Source: Polaribacter sp. KT25b
GTDB taxonomy: Bacteria; Bacteroidota; Bacteroidia; Flavobacteriales; Flavobacteriaceae
DNA: 64,000 bases
NCBI RefSeq assembly: GCF_900105145.1
Contig: NZ_LT629752.1
Span: forward strand, 558,001 to 622,000
Direction of reading: 5' to 3'
Shown here piece after piece: positions 53,846 to 62,247 of the stretch. The notes beneath the pieces were generated by a model. The model ran no database searches. It had not been told where the DNA came from and worked only from the letters and a program-made list of their open reading frames with translations. Made by a program: the position numbers and the translations under genes. Each line of letters starts with the position of its first letter. Positions within the stretch are counted from its first letter, which is position 1.

Positions 53846-56146
53846 TTATTTTTTAGAAATCACTTCAACGAAATAAACCTCATTTGGTTTTAAAGTTGGT
53901 GTTGTAGAAACATTAATTCCTTTAATAATATCTTTACAAGTAATGTTTTCGCTGCCTTTTAGAGTGATTTTTAGTGTAGCATCCGTTTTACCAACATTAA
54001 CAATTGATAACACACTATTACCTGCATCATTTTTTACTACTCGCCAAATACATCCTTTTTTATCCACAGAATTTGTTTCTGAAACTGCTATTTCTGGATA
54101 CAATTTTTTATCCTTTAAAATTGAAATTGCTTTGCTTTTAATCTCATCAGTAGAGTTCAATTTAATGATTTCTCCTTTTCCTGATGTAAGATTCGCTATA
54201 CTTTTTCCGTATTCGTTTTTTAATAAACTTTTAGTATCAATAATGATTTTTCCACCTGAATTTAAATAATTCTGAAGCTCTATTATTTCATCATTTGTAA
54301 CAAAAGGAGTGTTGTAAATTAAAACAACATCCCAGTTTTTAGAGTCTTGTTTCTTGATAATATCTTTGGTAACAAAACCTAAAGGAGTTCCTTCAAAATT
54401 AAGTACTTCATACAATTTAAATAGTTGATCCATGTGATCATCTTTATTGATTGCTGTTGTTTTTGAATAGAAAATACGCAGCGGTTTGCGTTGTCTTTGC
54501 ATAGACATAATTTCTTCTGCATTTGCATTTAAATCAATTAATGTCATTGCAACTTCATTTGTAACTCTTGGTTGCTGAATATTAGAACCTGCGTAACCTT
54601 TATCATTTAAAGCTTTTTTAGAAATAGCGCCATTTTCTTCTCTTGGCCAATACCAAATTTGACTTGCTGTCATACCATAAGAATGTGCCAACCAAAAAGA
54701 TGCTCTTGCATAATTTGGATCTAAATATAAATTACGAGATCTTACTGTTGATAAATAATGTAACTCAGAATTAAAGTTGATTTTATTAGGACTTACAGAT
54801 TTCATAAAATCGAAACCCATACATAATTCTCTCCATTCAAAAGCATAATTTTTCTGCCATTCATGAGGTTTTCCCCAAGTATATGTGTGATCTGCTCCAG
54901 AATCATTACCAATAATTCCGCTTAAATCTGTTAACGCTTCTAAATCTATTCCGTGTGCTCTTTGGTTATCAGTCCAAAGGTTTGGCATAATTTTTAAATG
55001 TACTTTTGCGGTTGCATCATGCTTTGTAATTTCTGATTTTAAGAAACCATACCAATCTGTAACTCTATCCATATTAAAAGAATTCCAATCAAACCAAATA
55101 GGAGTTCCTTGCAAACTAATATCAATAGGAATCTCTATTTTTACGTCATTAAAATCTTTGAAATTTGAATTCCAAATACTATTTAATGTTGCAATATTTT
55201 GATGTTTTTTTGATAACCAAATTTTAAATTTTTCGATTGTAAATTGAGATGCTCCACCAGAAGCCCAAGGTAATTTTTTCTTTTTAGCATCTGTATATGT
55301 ATAAAAGTGAGGTTCGTTTACGAGCATATAACCTAATTTGCTATATTTTTTTCCAGCCATTATTGGAACCACTTTTTCTAACAATTTTGTTTGAATTTCT
55401 CTTGCTCCAGGATTATCTATATCATACGCAGTATACGTATCCTCTCTCATGCTAAAATTAGGTCCATATTTTTCTTTCGCCCATTTTGGTACACCTTTAT
55501 GATTCATAAAAATAAAACCTAAAGAACCATCTGGTTTAGATTGTAATTCATCTAGTTTTCTGGGATTTATTGTTCCGTTTTCTTTTATCACATACGAAGG
55601 TGTTAAAAAAAATCCATCTTGATTTCCATGAAATTCGTTTAATTCTTTTGTATTTGGTTTCCAAGTATAATCAGCTAAAAAAACGGGACGATTATTAAAC
55701 GTTAATTGATCATTATCTACTGTAACTTTGCTCCAATCTACATTTGGAGAGTTTTTTCTAAAAGCTTTTTTATCTACAATAGCTTGTAATTCTAGAATCG
55801 CTTTATCTAACATTAGATTTACATCATTTCTTTCAAAATTTGCTAAATCTTCTGCCATTTTTATAGCTTCTTTTTTATAAGAATTAACCAAGCTAAAAGA
55901 TTTAGTGTTTTTATCTACATTTTTTTCATCCCAATTGGCAAATCTTAAAAAGATTTCTGCTGTTCTAATTGTTGTTTTTTCTTTTAAAACATCAATATTT
56001 TTTTTATTGACTTGAGTTATTAATTTTTCTAAAGTTTTAATTTTTTGATGTGCTTCTTTTTCTAAATCTTGAGAAAAAATTACACCAGATAACAACATGC
56101 ATAAAGCTAAAATAAAGTTGTATTTAAAGAAATAATGCTTTTTCAT
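53846..56146 (-). CDS. Clan GH-A glycosidase, GH42/GH167-like
   Basis: A 766-aa GH-A enzyme with a signal peptide (about 1-26, ending IFSQ) and a helical N-terminal region (about 28-130) shared by all three paralogs. The acid/base is Glu278 in LVNEPHF and the nucleophile Glu461 in NFNSELHYL. IELQNYLNSGGKIIID resembles the GH42 trimerisation domain. It lacks a sorting tag, unlike its neighbour 56669-59194. Each of these two GH-A genes is followed by a small EF-hand gene. Likely exo-acting on galactan oligosaccharides; GH167 is favoured by the carrageenan context, but GH42 is equally possible on sequence alone. Confidence 0.78.
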   Translation of the reverse strand: MKKHYFFKYNFILALCMLLSGVIFSQDLEKEAHQKIKTLEKLITQVNKKNIDVLKEKTTIRTAEIFLRFANWDEKNVDKNTKSFSLVNSYKKEAIKMAEDLANFERNDVNLMLDKAILELQAIVDKKAFRKNSPNVDWSKVTVDNDQLTFNNRPVFLADYTWKPNTKELNEFHGNQDGFFLTPSYVIKENGTINPRKLDELQSKPDGSLGFIFMNHKGVPKWAKEKYGPNFSMREDTYTAYDIDNPGAREIQTKLLEKVVPIMAGKKYSKLGYMLVNEPHFYTYTDAKKKKLPWASGGASQFTIEKFKIWLSKKHQNIATLNSIWNSNFKDFNDVKIEIPIDISLQGTPIWFDWNSFNMDRVTDWYGFLKSEITKHDATAKVHLKIMPNLWTDNQRAHGIDLEALTDLSGIIGNDSGADHTYTWGKPHEWQKNYAFEWRELCMGFDFMKSVSPNKINFNSELHYLSTVRSRNLYLDPNYARASFWLAHSYGMTASQIWYWPREENGAISKKALNDKGYAGSNIQQPRVTNEVAMTLIDLNANAEEIMSMQRQRKPLRIFYSKTTAINKDDHMDQLFKLYEVLNFEGTPLGFVTKDIIKKQDSKNWDVVLIYNTPFVTNDEIIELQNYLNSGGKIIIDTKSLLKNEYGKSIANLTSGKGEIIKLNSTDEIKSKAISILKDKKLYPEIAVSETNSVDKKGCIWRVVKNDAGNSVLSIVNVGKTDATLKITLKGSENITCKDIIKGINVSTTPTLKPNEVYFVEVISKK

Positions 56147-56234
56147 TTTATGTAAATAATTAAATTTAAGAGATATTTTATTTTTAATAATTACTATATA
56201 AAAATGCCGAAAAATTAATTTCGGTATTTATAAA

Positions 56235-56546
56235 TTATTTATTTGTTTTCTTCATTTTTTGCTTAGCTCTTTTCCAGTCTATTTTAGCATTTAATTCTTG
56301 TAAAGAAATTTTGTTATCATCATTAGAGTCTAGTCCTAAAAACATCAGTTCGTATTCTACAGGACTGCCTTTTTTATTTTTCTTTTCAGAATAAAAAGCT
56401 TTCATTTCTTCTTTATCAATTGCACCATCTTTATTAGAATCTATTCTACCAAATTTCTTAACAGTTTTTGCGCTTACTTCTTGACTAGAAACTTGATTTG
56501 CAATAAACATTGTGAAAACGATTACTACTACCTTTAAAATTTTCAT
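56235..56546 (-). CDS. Small exported EF-hand protein, second copy
   Basis: A 103-aa paralog of 53384-53716 with a signal peptide (about 1-21, ending QVSSQ). Both calcium loops are good: DSNKDGAIDKEEM near 36-48 and LDSNDDNKISLQEL near 70-83. The N-terminal loop is better preserved than in the other copy. It sits between the two GH-A genes (88 bases before 53846-56146, 122 after 56669-59194) and has the shared upstream element. Its tail is basic (RAKQKMKKTNK). Confidence 0.8.
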   Translation of the reverse strand: MKILKVVVIVFTMFIANQVSSQEVSAKTVKKFGRIDSNKDGAIDKEEMKAFYSEKKNKKGSPVEYELMFLGLDSNDDNKISLQELNAKIDWKRAKQKMKKTNK

Positions 56547-56594
56547 TTTTAAAATTTAAGTTAATTATTACCATAAATATCGAGTTATATGTAA

Positions 56595-56642
56595 GGTTTT
56601 TTGTTGTTCACAGTACAAAAAAGGTGCTTTTAAATAATTTTA
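56595..56642 (-). promoter_or_regulatory. Conserved upstream element, copy 2 (EF-hand gene)
   Basis: On the plus strand GTACAAAAAAGGTGC and TTTTAAATAATTTT repeat the arrangement at 53764-53815, at nearly the same distance from the EF-hand start. The flanking sequence differs, so this looks like selection on a regulatory element and not simply a recent duplication. Confidence 0.5.
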
Positions 56643-56668
56643 AATTGAAAAAGGACTTGTAAAAATAT

Positions 56669-59194
56669 TTATTTTTTGATGATTGATATGGTTTTAGAGC
56701 CGATTAAACTATCAATTTTAATAAAATAAACTCCTTTTTTTAATTCAGTTAAATCAACATATAATTGATTTGAGATTCCTTTTATTGATTTAATTTCTTG
56801 TCCTAAAGTATTGTAAATAGTTGCTTTTTTAATAGTTGTTTCTGAACTAAAATTCACAATATTAGAAGTTGGATTAGGGTAAAACTTAAGTTTACTCTTG
56901 TTTAAATTTTCTGTAGCAAGAACAGCGTCTTCCACTTTTAATAAATAAACAGCATCTGGTTTCATTAAAAATGTTGATGAAAGGCTTTCTCCTGTAAGTA
57001 AATTTGTAATATTTACAGGATTATTATTTCTAGTTAAATTTAACGTTATAGTTGTGTTTTCTTTACCAAGATTAATAATAGAAATAATGTTTTCGTCTTC
57101 GTTATTTTTATAGGCTCTGTAATAAGCTCCTTTTTTATTTAAAGAATTTTCTTCGAATAAAGAAACAACAGGTAGTTCGTTGTTATCAGAAACAATACTC
57201 AAACCTTGATTGGCTATATTTTGATAAGTTGTACCATTTAAAAGTTTACCATTACTAGCATTTAAAGTAAAAGAATGTGCAACACCATATTCATTTTTAG
57301 TTAAACTGATAGCATCTTTTATAATTGTACCACCATTATCTAAATAAGTTTGTAAAACTTCTAATTCGCTTGTAGTTGTAAATTCTGTTTTATATATCAA
57401 TATTGCATCCCAATTACTATTATCTTGTTCTGTAATAATTTTCTGAGTAGCAAATCCTATAGGAATTCCTTCAAAATAAAGCGATTCATACAATTCAAAA
57501 ACAGCATCCATGTGGTTCAACTTATTAATAGCAGAATTTTTTGAATAATAAATTCTTAAAGGCTTTCTTAAAACTTGCATTGCTGCAATATCTTCTGAAA
57601 AAGCATTTAAATCTATATAAGTTGATTCTACTTCATTTATAATTCTTGGTTGCTGATTATTAGAGCCTGCATAACCTTTACCAGAACCATTTCTAATAGA
57701 ACCATCTTCTCTTCTAGACCAAAACCAAGATTGAGAAACATTCATGCCTTGTAAATTTGCTAACCAATAAACTGCTCTTGCATACGAAGGTTTTAAGTAT
57801 AAATCTCTAAATTTTGTGGTGGATAAAAAATGAGTTTCAGAATTGTAAATTATTTTATTTGGACTCACAGAGCGCATAAAATCATAAGGCATACTTAGGT
57901 CTCTCCAATAAAAAGAATAACGAGATTCCCAAGGTTCTGTAGCTCCCCACATGTGCGAATTGTAGCTTTTAGCATCATTTCCAATAATTTCTGTAAGAGC
58001 AGTAAGTTCTTCTAAATCGATGCCGCTATCTATTTCATTATTAGACCAAAAATGCGGAATTATTTTAATGTGTGATTTTGCATCAGCGTCATATTCTTGA
58101 ACTTTATCATGTAAAAAAGTAAACCAATCTGTTACTCTTTGCATATTAAAACGATTCCAATCATACCAAATTGCAGTTCCTAATAAATTACCTTCAATAG
58201 GCATATTAATCGTTACATCATTAAAATTACTAAAATTTGTGTTCCAAATTGTATTTAAGTTTGCTATAGTTTGATGTTTTTCTGATAGCCAAATTTTAAA
58301 TTTATCAATTGTATAATTAGAAACCGGACCAGTTGCCCAAACATCTTTTGTGGTAAAAAAATGAGGTTCGTTACAAAGCATATAACCTAAATCTGCATAT
58401 TTTTTATTTTTCATAAACGGAATTGTTCCTCCCAACAAAAAATCTTGCATAATTTTTGCGCCAGGATTATCAATATCATATCCAGTAAAAGTATCTTCTC
58501 GCATTATAAAATCAGGTCCATAAGTAGTTTCTGCCCAATCTTTAACATTTTTATGATTCAGAAAAATGCTTCCAAAACTACCTGTTTCTTTACTTTTCAA
58601 TTCATTAATAATATTTGAATTTAAAGAACCGCTTGCATCTAAAACATGGCTTGGAGAGATAAAAAAACCATCTTTATTACCAAAATATTCAGTTAACTCA
58701 GACATTGCAGGTTTCCAAGTATAATCTGATAAAAAAACAGGTTTACCGTTATGTATTACTTGATTTCCATCAATTGTAATATTTGTCCAATCTATTTTAG
58801 GTGATGGTTTACGTGAAATTTCGCCTTTTAATAATTTATTTAAAGTTACAATGGCTTCATCTAGCATTAAATTGATTTCACTGCGTTCATAGTTTGGTAA
58901 ATCTGTTGCCATTTGAGCTGCGGTATCTTTGTAAATATTTACTAGTAAAAAATAGTCAGTATTTTCTGCGATATTATTTTCATCCCAATTTGCATATTCT
59001 AAAAAAACTTCTGCAGTTCTTACAGTCATTTTTTCCTTTAAAACATCTATATTGCTGTTTTCTGCTTGAGTTATAAGCGTATTTAATTCTGATATTTTAT
59101 TTAATGCAGTTTGTTCTAATTGCCCAAAACAAACTTGGCCATTTATTAGAAAGCATGTAAAAAATAAAGAAATTAGAATATTTTTAGCTCGCAT
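56669..59194 (-). CDS. Clan GH-A glycosidase, GH42/GH167-like, with T9SS tag
   Basis: An 841-aa paralog of the two other GH-A enzymes, with a Sec signal peptide (about 1-25, ending CFGQ). The acid/base is Glu276 in LCNEPHFF and the nucleophile Glu453 in IYNSETHFL. The barrel is followed by a GH42-like domain (LQTYLDNGGTIIKD), then a type A T9SS sorting domain from about 765 (LKFYPNPTSNIVNF, LKKGVYFIKI). It is the only one of the three with this tag, so it should be secreted or fixed to the cell surface and meet the polymer first. It is 22 bases after the GH150-like gene. Confidence 0.79.
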   Translation of the reverse strand: MRAKNILISLFFTCFLINGQVCFGQLEQTALNKISELNTLITQAENSNIDVLKEKMTVRTAEVFLEYANWDENNIAENTDYFLLVNIYKDTAAQMATDLPNYERSEINLMLDEAIVTLNKLLKGEISRKPSPKIDWTNITIDGNQVIHNGKPVFLSDYTWKPAMSELTEYFGNKDGFFISPSHVLDASGSLNSNIINELKSKETGSFGSIFLNHKNVKDWAETTYGPDFIMREDTFTGYDIDNPGAKIMQDFLLGGTIPFMKNKKYADLGYMLCNEPHFFTTKDVWATGPVSNYTIDKFKIWLSEKHQTIANLNTIWNTNFSNFNDVTINMPIEGNLLGTAIWYDWNRFNMQRVTDWFTFLHDKVQEYDADAKSHIKIIPHFWSNNEIDSGIDLEELTALTEIIGNDAKSYNSHMWGATEPWESRYSFYWRDLSMPYDFMRSVSPNKIIYNSETHFLSTTKFRDLYLKPSYARAVYWLANLQGMNVSQSWFWSRREDGSIRNGSGKGYAGSNNQQPRIINEVESTYIDLNAFSEDIAAMQVLRKPLRIYYSKNSAINKLNHMDAVFELYESLYFEGIPIGFATQKIITEQDNSNWDAILIYKTEFTTTSELEVLQTYLDNGGTIIKDAISLTKNEYGVAHSFTLNASNGKLLNGTTYQNIANQGLSIVSDNNELPVVSLFEENSLNKKGAYYRAYKNNEDENIISIINLGKENTTITLNLTRNNNPVNITNLLTGESLSSTFLMKPDAVYLLKVEDAVLATENLNKSKLKFYPNPTSNIVNFSSETTIKKATIYNTLGQEIKSIKGISNQLYVDLTELKKGVYFIKIDSLIGSKTISIIKK

Positions 59195-59216
59195 ATATTT
59201 ATTTTAAATAGTAAAA

Positions 59217-62051
59217 TTATAGTTTTTCTTCTAATTCAATATCAATAAATCGAAAACCACCTAAAGGTATTTTTATTTTTGTTGATGCATTTGTTTCTTT
59301 AAACTCTTCTTTATTTAAAATGTCTGTAATTTTCTTTACTTTTTTGGTGTTAAAAGTAACTACTGCAGTACTTTCTTCCGGATTTATGTATCCGTTATCA
59401 ATAATTGTTAACCTTAAATGCTTTGGTGAAACTTGTGCAACAACCCAAGCAACATCACCAGAAACGGTTATTGGTAATTTTTTTGCGTTATCAATAATTT
59501 CTTTTTCTATTTCTTTGTAATGTTCATCAGCTTTAAAAGTTTGTTTTCCATCAGCAGAATAATAATTATGACCATCTGTTATGTATTCTTTTAAGATGTT
59601 TTTATAAATAGGGTGGAGGTTGTCTTCTAATCTTTTTCTTGACACATTTTTTTGTGCAAAAACTCCGTTTTGGGGTGGCGTTATTAAAACCAATCCGTTT
59701 TTATAAGGCGCTAAAAAGTTTAATCTTCTTTCTTTTACACCAGCAGCATATCTAGAAAAATCCCATTTGGTTAGTTTTGCACCTGGCCAAGAACCGTTTA
59801 ATCTACTCATTACAAAAGGATTATTTTTTTCAAATTCTTCATCATAAAAAGTAGTCCATTTTACGTTAGAACCTTCATTTATAAAATGTTCATCTGGTGA
59901 TGTCATACTGATATGAATTGGTGAAAAACTTAAAATTTCGTTTCTTTTTGGTACATATAAAGCACCTTTTGCAATCAACTCCCAATAAATACTTAGATAA
60001 TCTTGATCTACAGCAAAATTATTTATGAATTGAGAACCATACGAAGTATGAAAAATTAACATTCTTAAAAAGTGATTTGGTAATCGTTGATATCCTAATT
60101 GTCGAGATCTATCAAAAGAAGTATTGTCTGGAACGGCTCTTGTTCCCCAAGAATTTACAGCGCCACTTGCCCACATTCCTGTTCTACCTGCCAAACTCAA
60201 CTCCATTGATTTATCTGTAGTTTCTTCTGCAGATGGAACAAAAACATCAGCAAAATCACCAGACATTAAACGAGACCAGGGCTTCATATAATTAGTACCT
60301 AACCAAAAAATATGTTTAGAGCGTAAAAAAATATTTGCATTTTTATCTTTAGAAAATTCTGCTAAAGGATAAATTAAATCATCTACTAAATATTGTAAAT
60401 TTTCTGAATGATCTTCTAATTCTGGATAAATTAAAACTGTTTTTTTACCTTTTGCATTTTCAATAACTTTTTTGGTTGTGTTTATATTAAACATGTAAGG
60501 ATCATTACCATGACCTGCCCAATATGCAATTCCTGGTGCATTATTAAATTCTTTAGTAATTTGATTTACAGCTTCATTACTTGTAAGAGTATATTTTTTT
60601 CTTCTATCTTTAGAAGATTTATACTTGGCATTTGTAACTTTAGATCTGTCCCATTTTTCTACTTCTTTCATATGTAAAGAATTTAAGAAAATAGGATTTT
60701 GATATTTTTCTTCTAAATTATTTTTTAAACTCTCTAAGTTATTCGGTACAATCTCTGTCATAAAATATACAGATTGTGATTTTTTTTCTTCTTCGGATTT
60801 AGTATAATTCTCTAAATTTTTTCTAATTGTTTTAGTGTTTTTTATGATTTCAGCAATTTTTCCTTGAGGTTCTAAGTTTTCAAATTCTTTTTTCCATTTA
60901 GAATTATTAGTGTCAATAATATGAATTTGACTTCCGCCACTTTGTGCACTTGCTAAAATTATTTTGTTACTTGTTGGATCTTTCCATAAATCATTATATG
61001 CGTATGTACTAACTATTTTTTCAACCTCTTTTTCTGATGCATTTGGTTTATATAAATGAATTTGGCTACCAACTCTTGTTAAATATGTATTAATACCGTT
61101 TTCTTTGATAATTGTAGAATGCGCAATATCGTATCCAAATTTTACTTTATTAATTTTGTGAAATGAAAATTTATCTTCATTTAAAAAGTAAGTTGTTACC
61201 AATAAATCATTTGCATGAGCAGATGAACCTAAAATAATTTCTGATTCACCATCATTATTTACATCTTCAATTTTAATATATCCTAAAGGTCTAATTCTTA
61301 ATTTCTTTTTAGCCTTTTTATCCGCAGAAATTGTTTTTATTTTAAAAGGAATTTCTTCTAATGGATTAAAAAAATACAAACTTCCAGGAATATTCATTTG
61401 ATTATTAGTTGCTAATAAAACCAATATTTCTTGTCCATTTTTCTTTGTAATTGTGCGTATAAAATTAGCAGTGCTTACTTTGCTAGGTGGCAATTTTTTT
61501 CCACTTTTTCCTCCAGATTTTTCAACAGAAAATTTAGCAGTATTTATTTCTTTAATAAGTTTGCCTTTAGATGAAATATAATAGATGTTTTTATCAAAAC
61601 CACCTGCAACAATGTACGATTTGTTGTCTTTTTCTATAACAGATACAGCATACATCGGAACCTCATTTTTATTGAATTTCCATAATAATTTTCCATCAGA
61701 ATTTAAACAATATACTGTGCCATTGGCATTTGCTGCAATAATTTCATCTTTACCATCATTATCCAAATCTCGAGTGTATACATCATGATTCATAAAACCA
61801 GACAATGTATTTTTCCAAAGAATTTTTCCTTCATAAGAAATACCGAGTAAAGTACCTTCATAGCTACTTGCAACAATAAATGACTGTTTCTTTTTTTGAG
61901 CAGTTTTTACTTTTAAAATTGTAAATCCGGTTTCAATACTAACAATTGCTTCATCTGATTTTTTAGGATCTGTTTTAGCAGATGAACAACTAATTGTAAA
62001 AAAGAATAACGTAACAAGTAACACATGAACTCTTAGAAAATAGTGTTTCAT
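59217..62051 (-). CDS. Beta-propeller GH150-like (lambda-carrageenase-like) lipoprotein
   Basis: A 944-aa lipoprotein (FTISC, Cys22). Residues about 40-420 carry propeller blades (DLDNDGKDEIIAANANG, LNSDGKLLWKF, DVNNDGESEIILG). The second half has AYWAGHGNDPYM near 513, VPSAEETTDKS, SLAGRTGMWASG and a terminal beta-domain with LPITVSGDVAWVV. The layout parallels the published lambda-carrageenase design and the paralog at 36794-39484. It is the first glycosidase in the minus-strand block, 196 bases downstream of the SSS transporter. Calling it GH150 rests on size and architecture; if wrong, it is an unclassified propeller-linked enzyme. Confidence 0.65.
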   Translation of the reverse strand: MKHYFLRVHVLLVTLFFFTISCSSAKTDPKKSDEAIVSIETGFTILKVKTAQKKKQSFIVASSYEGTLLGISYEGKILWKNTLSGFMNHDVYTRDLDNDGKDEIIAANANGTVYCLNSDGKLLWKFNKNEVPMYAVSVIEKDNKSYIVAGGFDKNIYYISSKGKLIKEINTAKFSVEKSGGKSGKKLPPSKVSTANFIRTITKKNGQEILVLLATNNQMNIPGSLYFFNPLEEIPFKIKTISADKKAKKKLRIRPLGYIKIEDVNNDGESEIILGSSAHANDLLVTTYFLNEDKFSFHKINKVKFGYDIAHSTIIKENGINTYLTRVGSQIHLYKPNASEKEVEKIVSTYAYNDLWKDPTSNKIILASAQSGGSQIHIIDTNNSKWKKEFENLEPQGKIAEIIKNTKTIRKNLENYTKSEEEKKSQSVYFMTEIVPNNLESLKNNLEEKYQNPIFLNSLHMKEVEKWDRSKVTNAKYKSSKDRRKKYTLTSNEAVNQITKEFNNAPGIAYWAGHGNDPYMFNINTTKKVIENAKGKKTVLIYPELEDHSENLQYLVDDLIYPLAEFSKDKNANIFLRSKHIFWLGTNYMKPWSRLMSGDFADVFVPSAEETTDKSMELSLAGRTGMWASGAVNSWGTRAVPDNTSFDRSRQLGYQRLPNHFLRMLIFHTSYGSQFINNFAVDQDYLSIYWELIAKGALYVPKRNEILSFSPIHISMTSPDEHFINEGSNVKWTTFYDEEFEKNNPFVMSRLNGSWPGAKLTKWDFSRYAAGVKERRLNFLAPYKNGLVLITPPQNGVFAQKNVSRKRLEDNLHPIYKNILKEYITDGHNYYSADGKQTFKADEHYKEIEKEIIDNAKKLPITVSGDVAWVVAQVSPKHLRLTIIDNGYINPEESTAVVTFNTKKVKKITDILNKEEFKETNASTKIKIPLGGFRFIDIELEEKL

Positions 62052-62247
62052 TTTTTAAATTTTAAATAATTTTTTATTAGTAAGTAAAGTAAAAGCTTAT
62101 CAGAATTACAAAATTCGAAATTCTAATAGCCTTTAAATTTTGTAGTTAGCAGTTTTTACTTGAGTTTTTTACACATAAAATACTAATCTTAAATTACTTA
62201 TGAAGTTTTACTTTCATAAATAATTTCAACTATTAACCTTTTTATTT

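Noticed and set aside
62104..62147. 12-bp inverted repeat (AATTACAAAATT / AATTTTGTAGTT) in the gap after the SSS gene
   Set aside because: One mismatch, AT-only stem and no T-tract in the direction of transcription; too weak to call a terminator.
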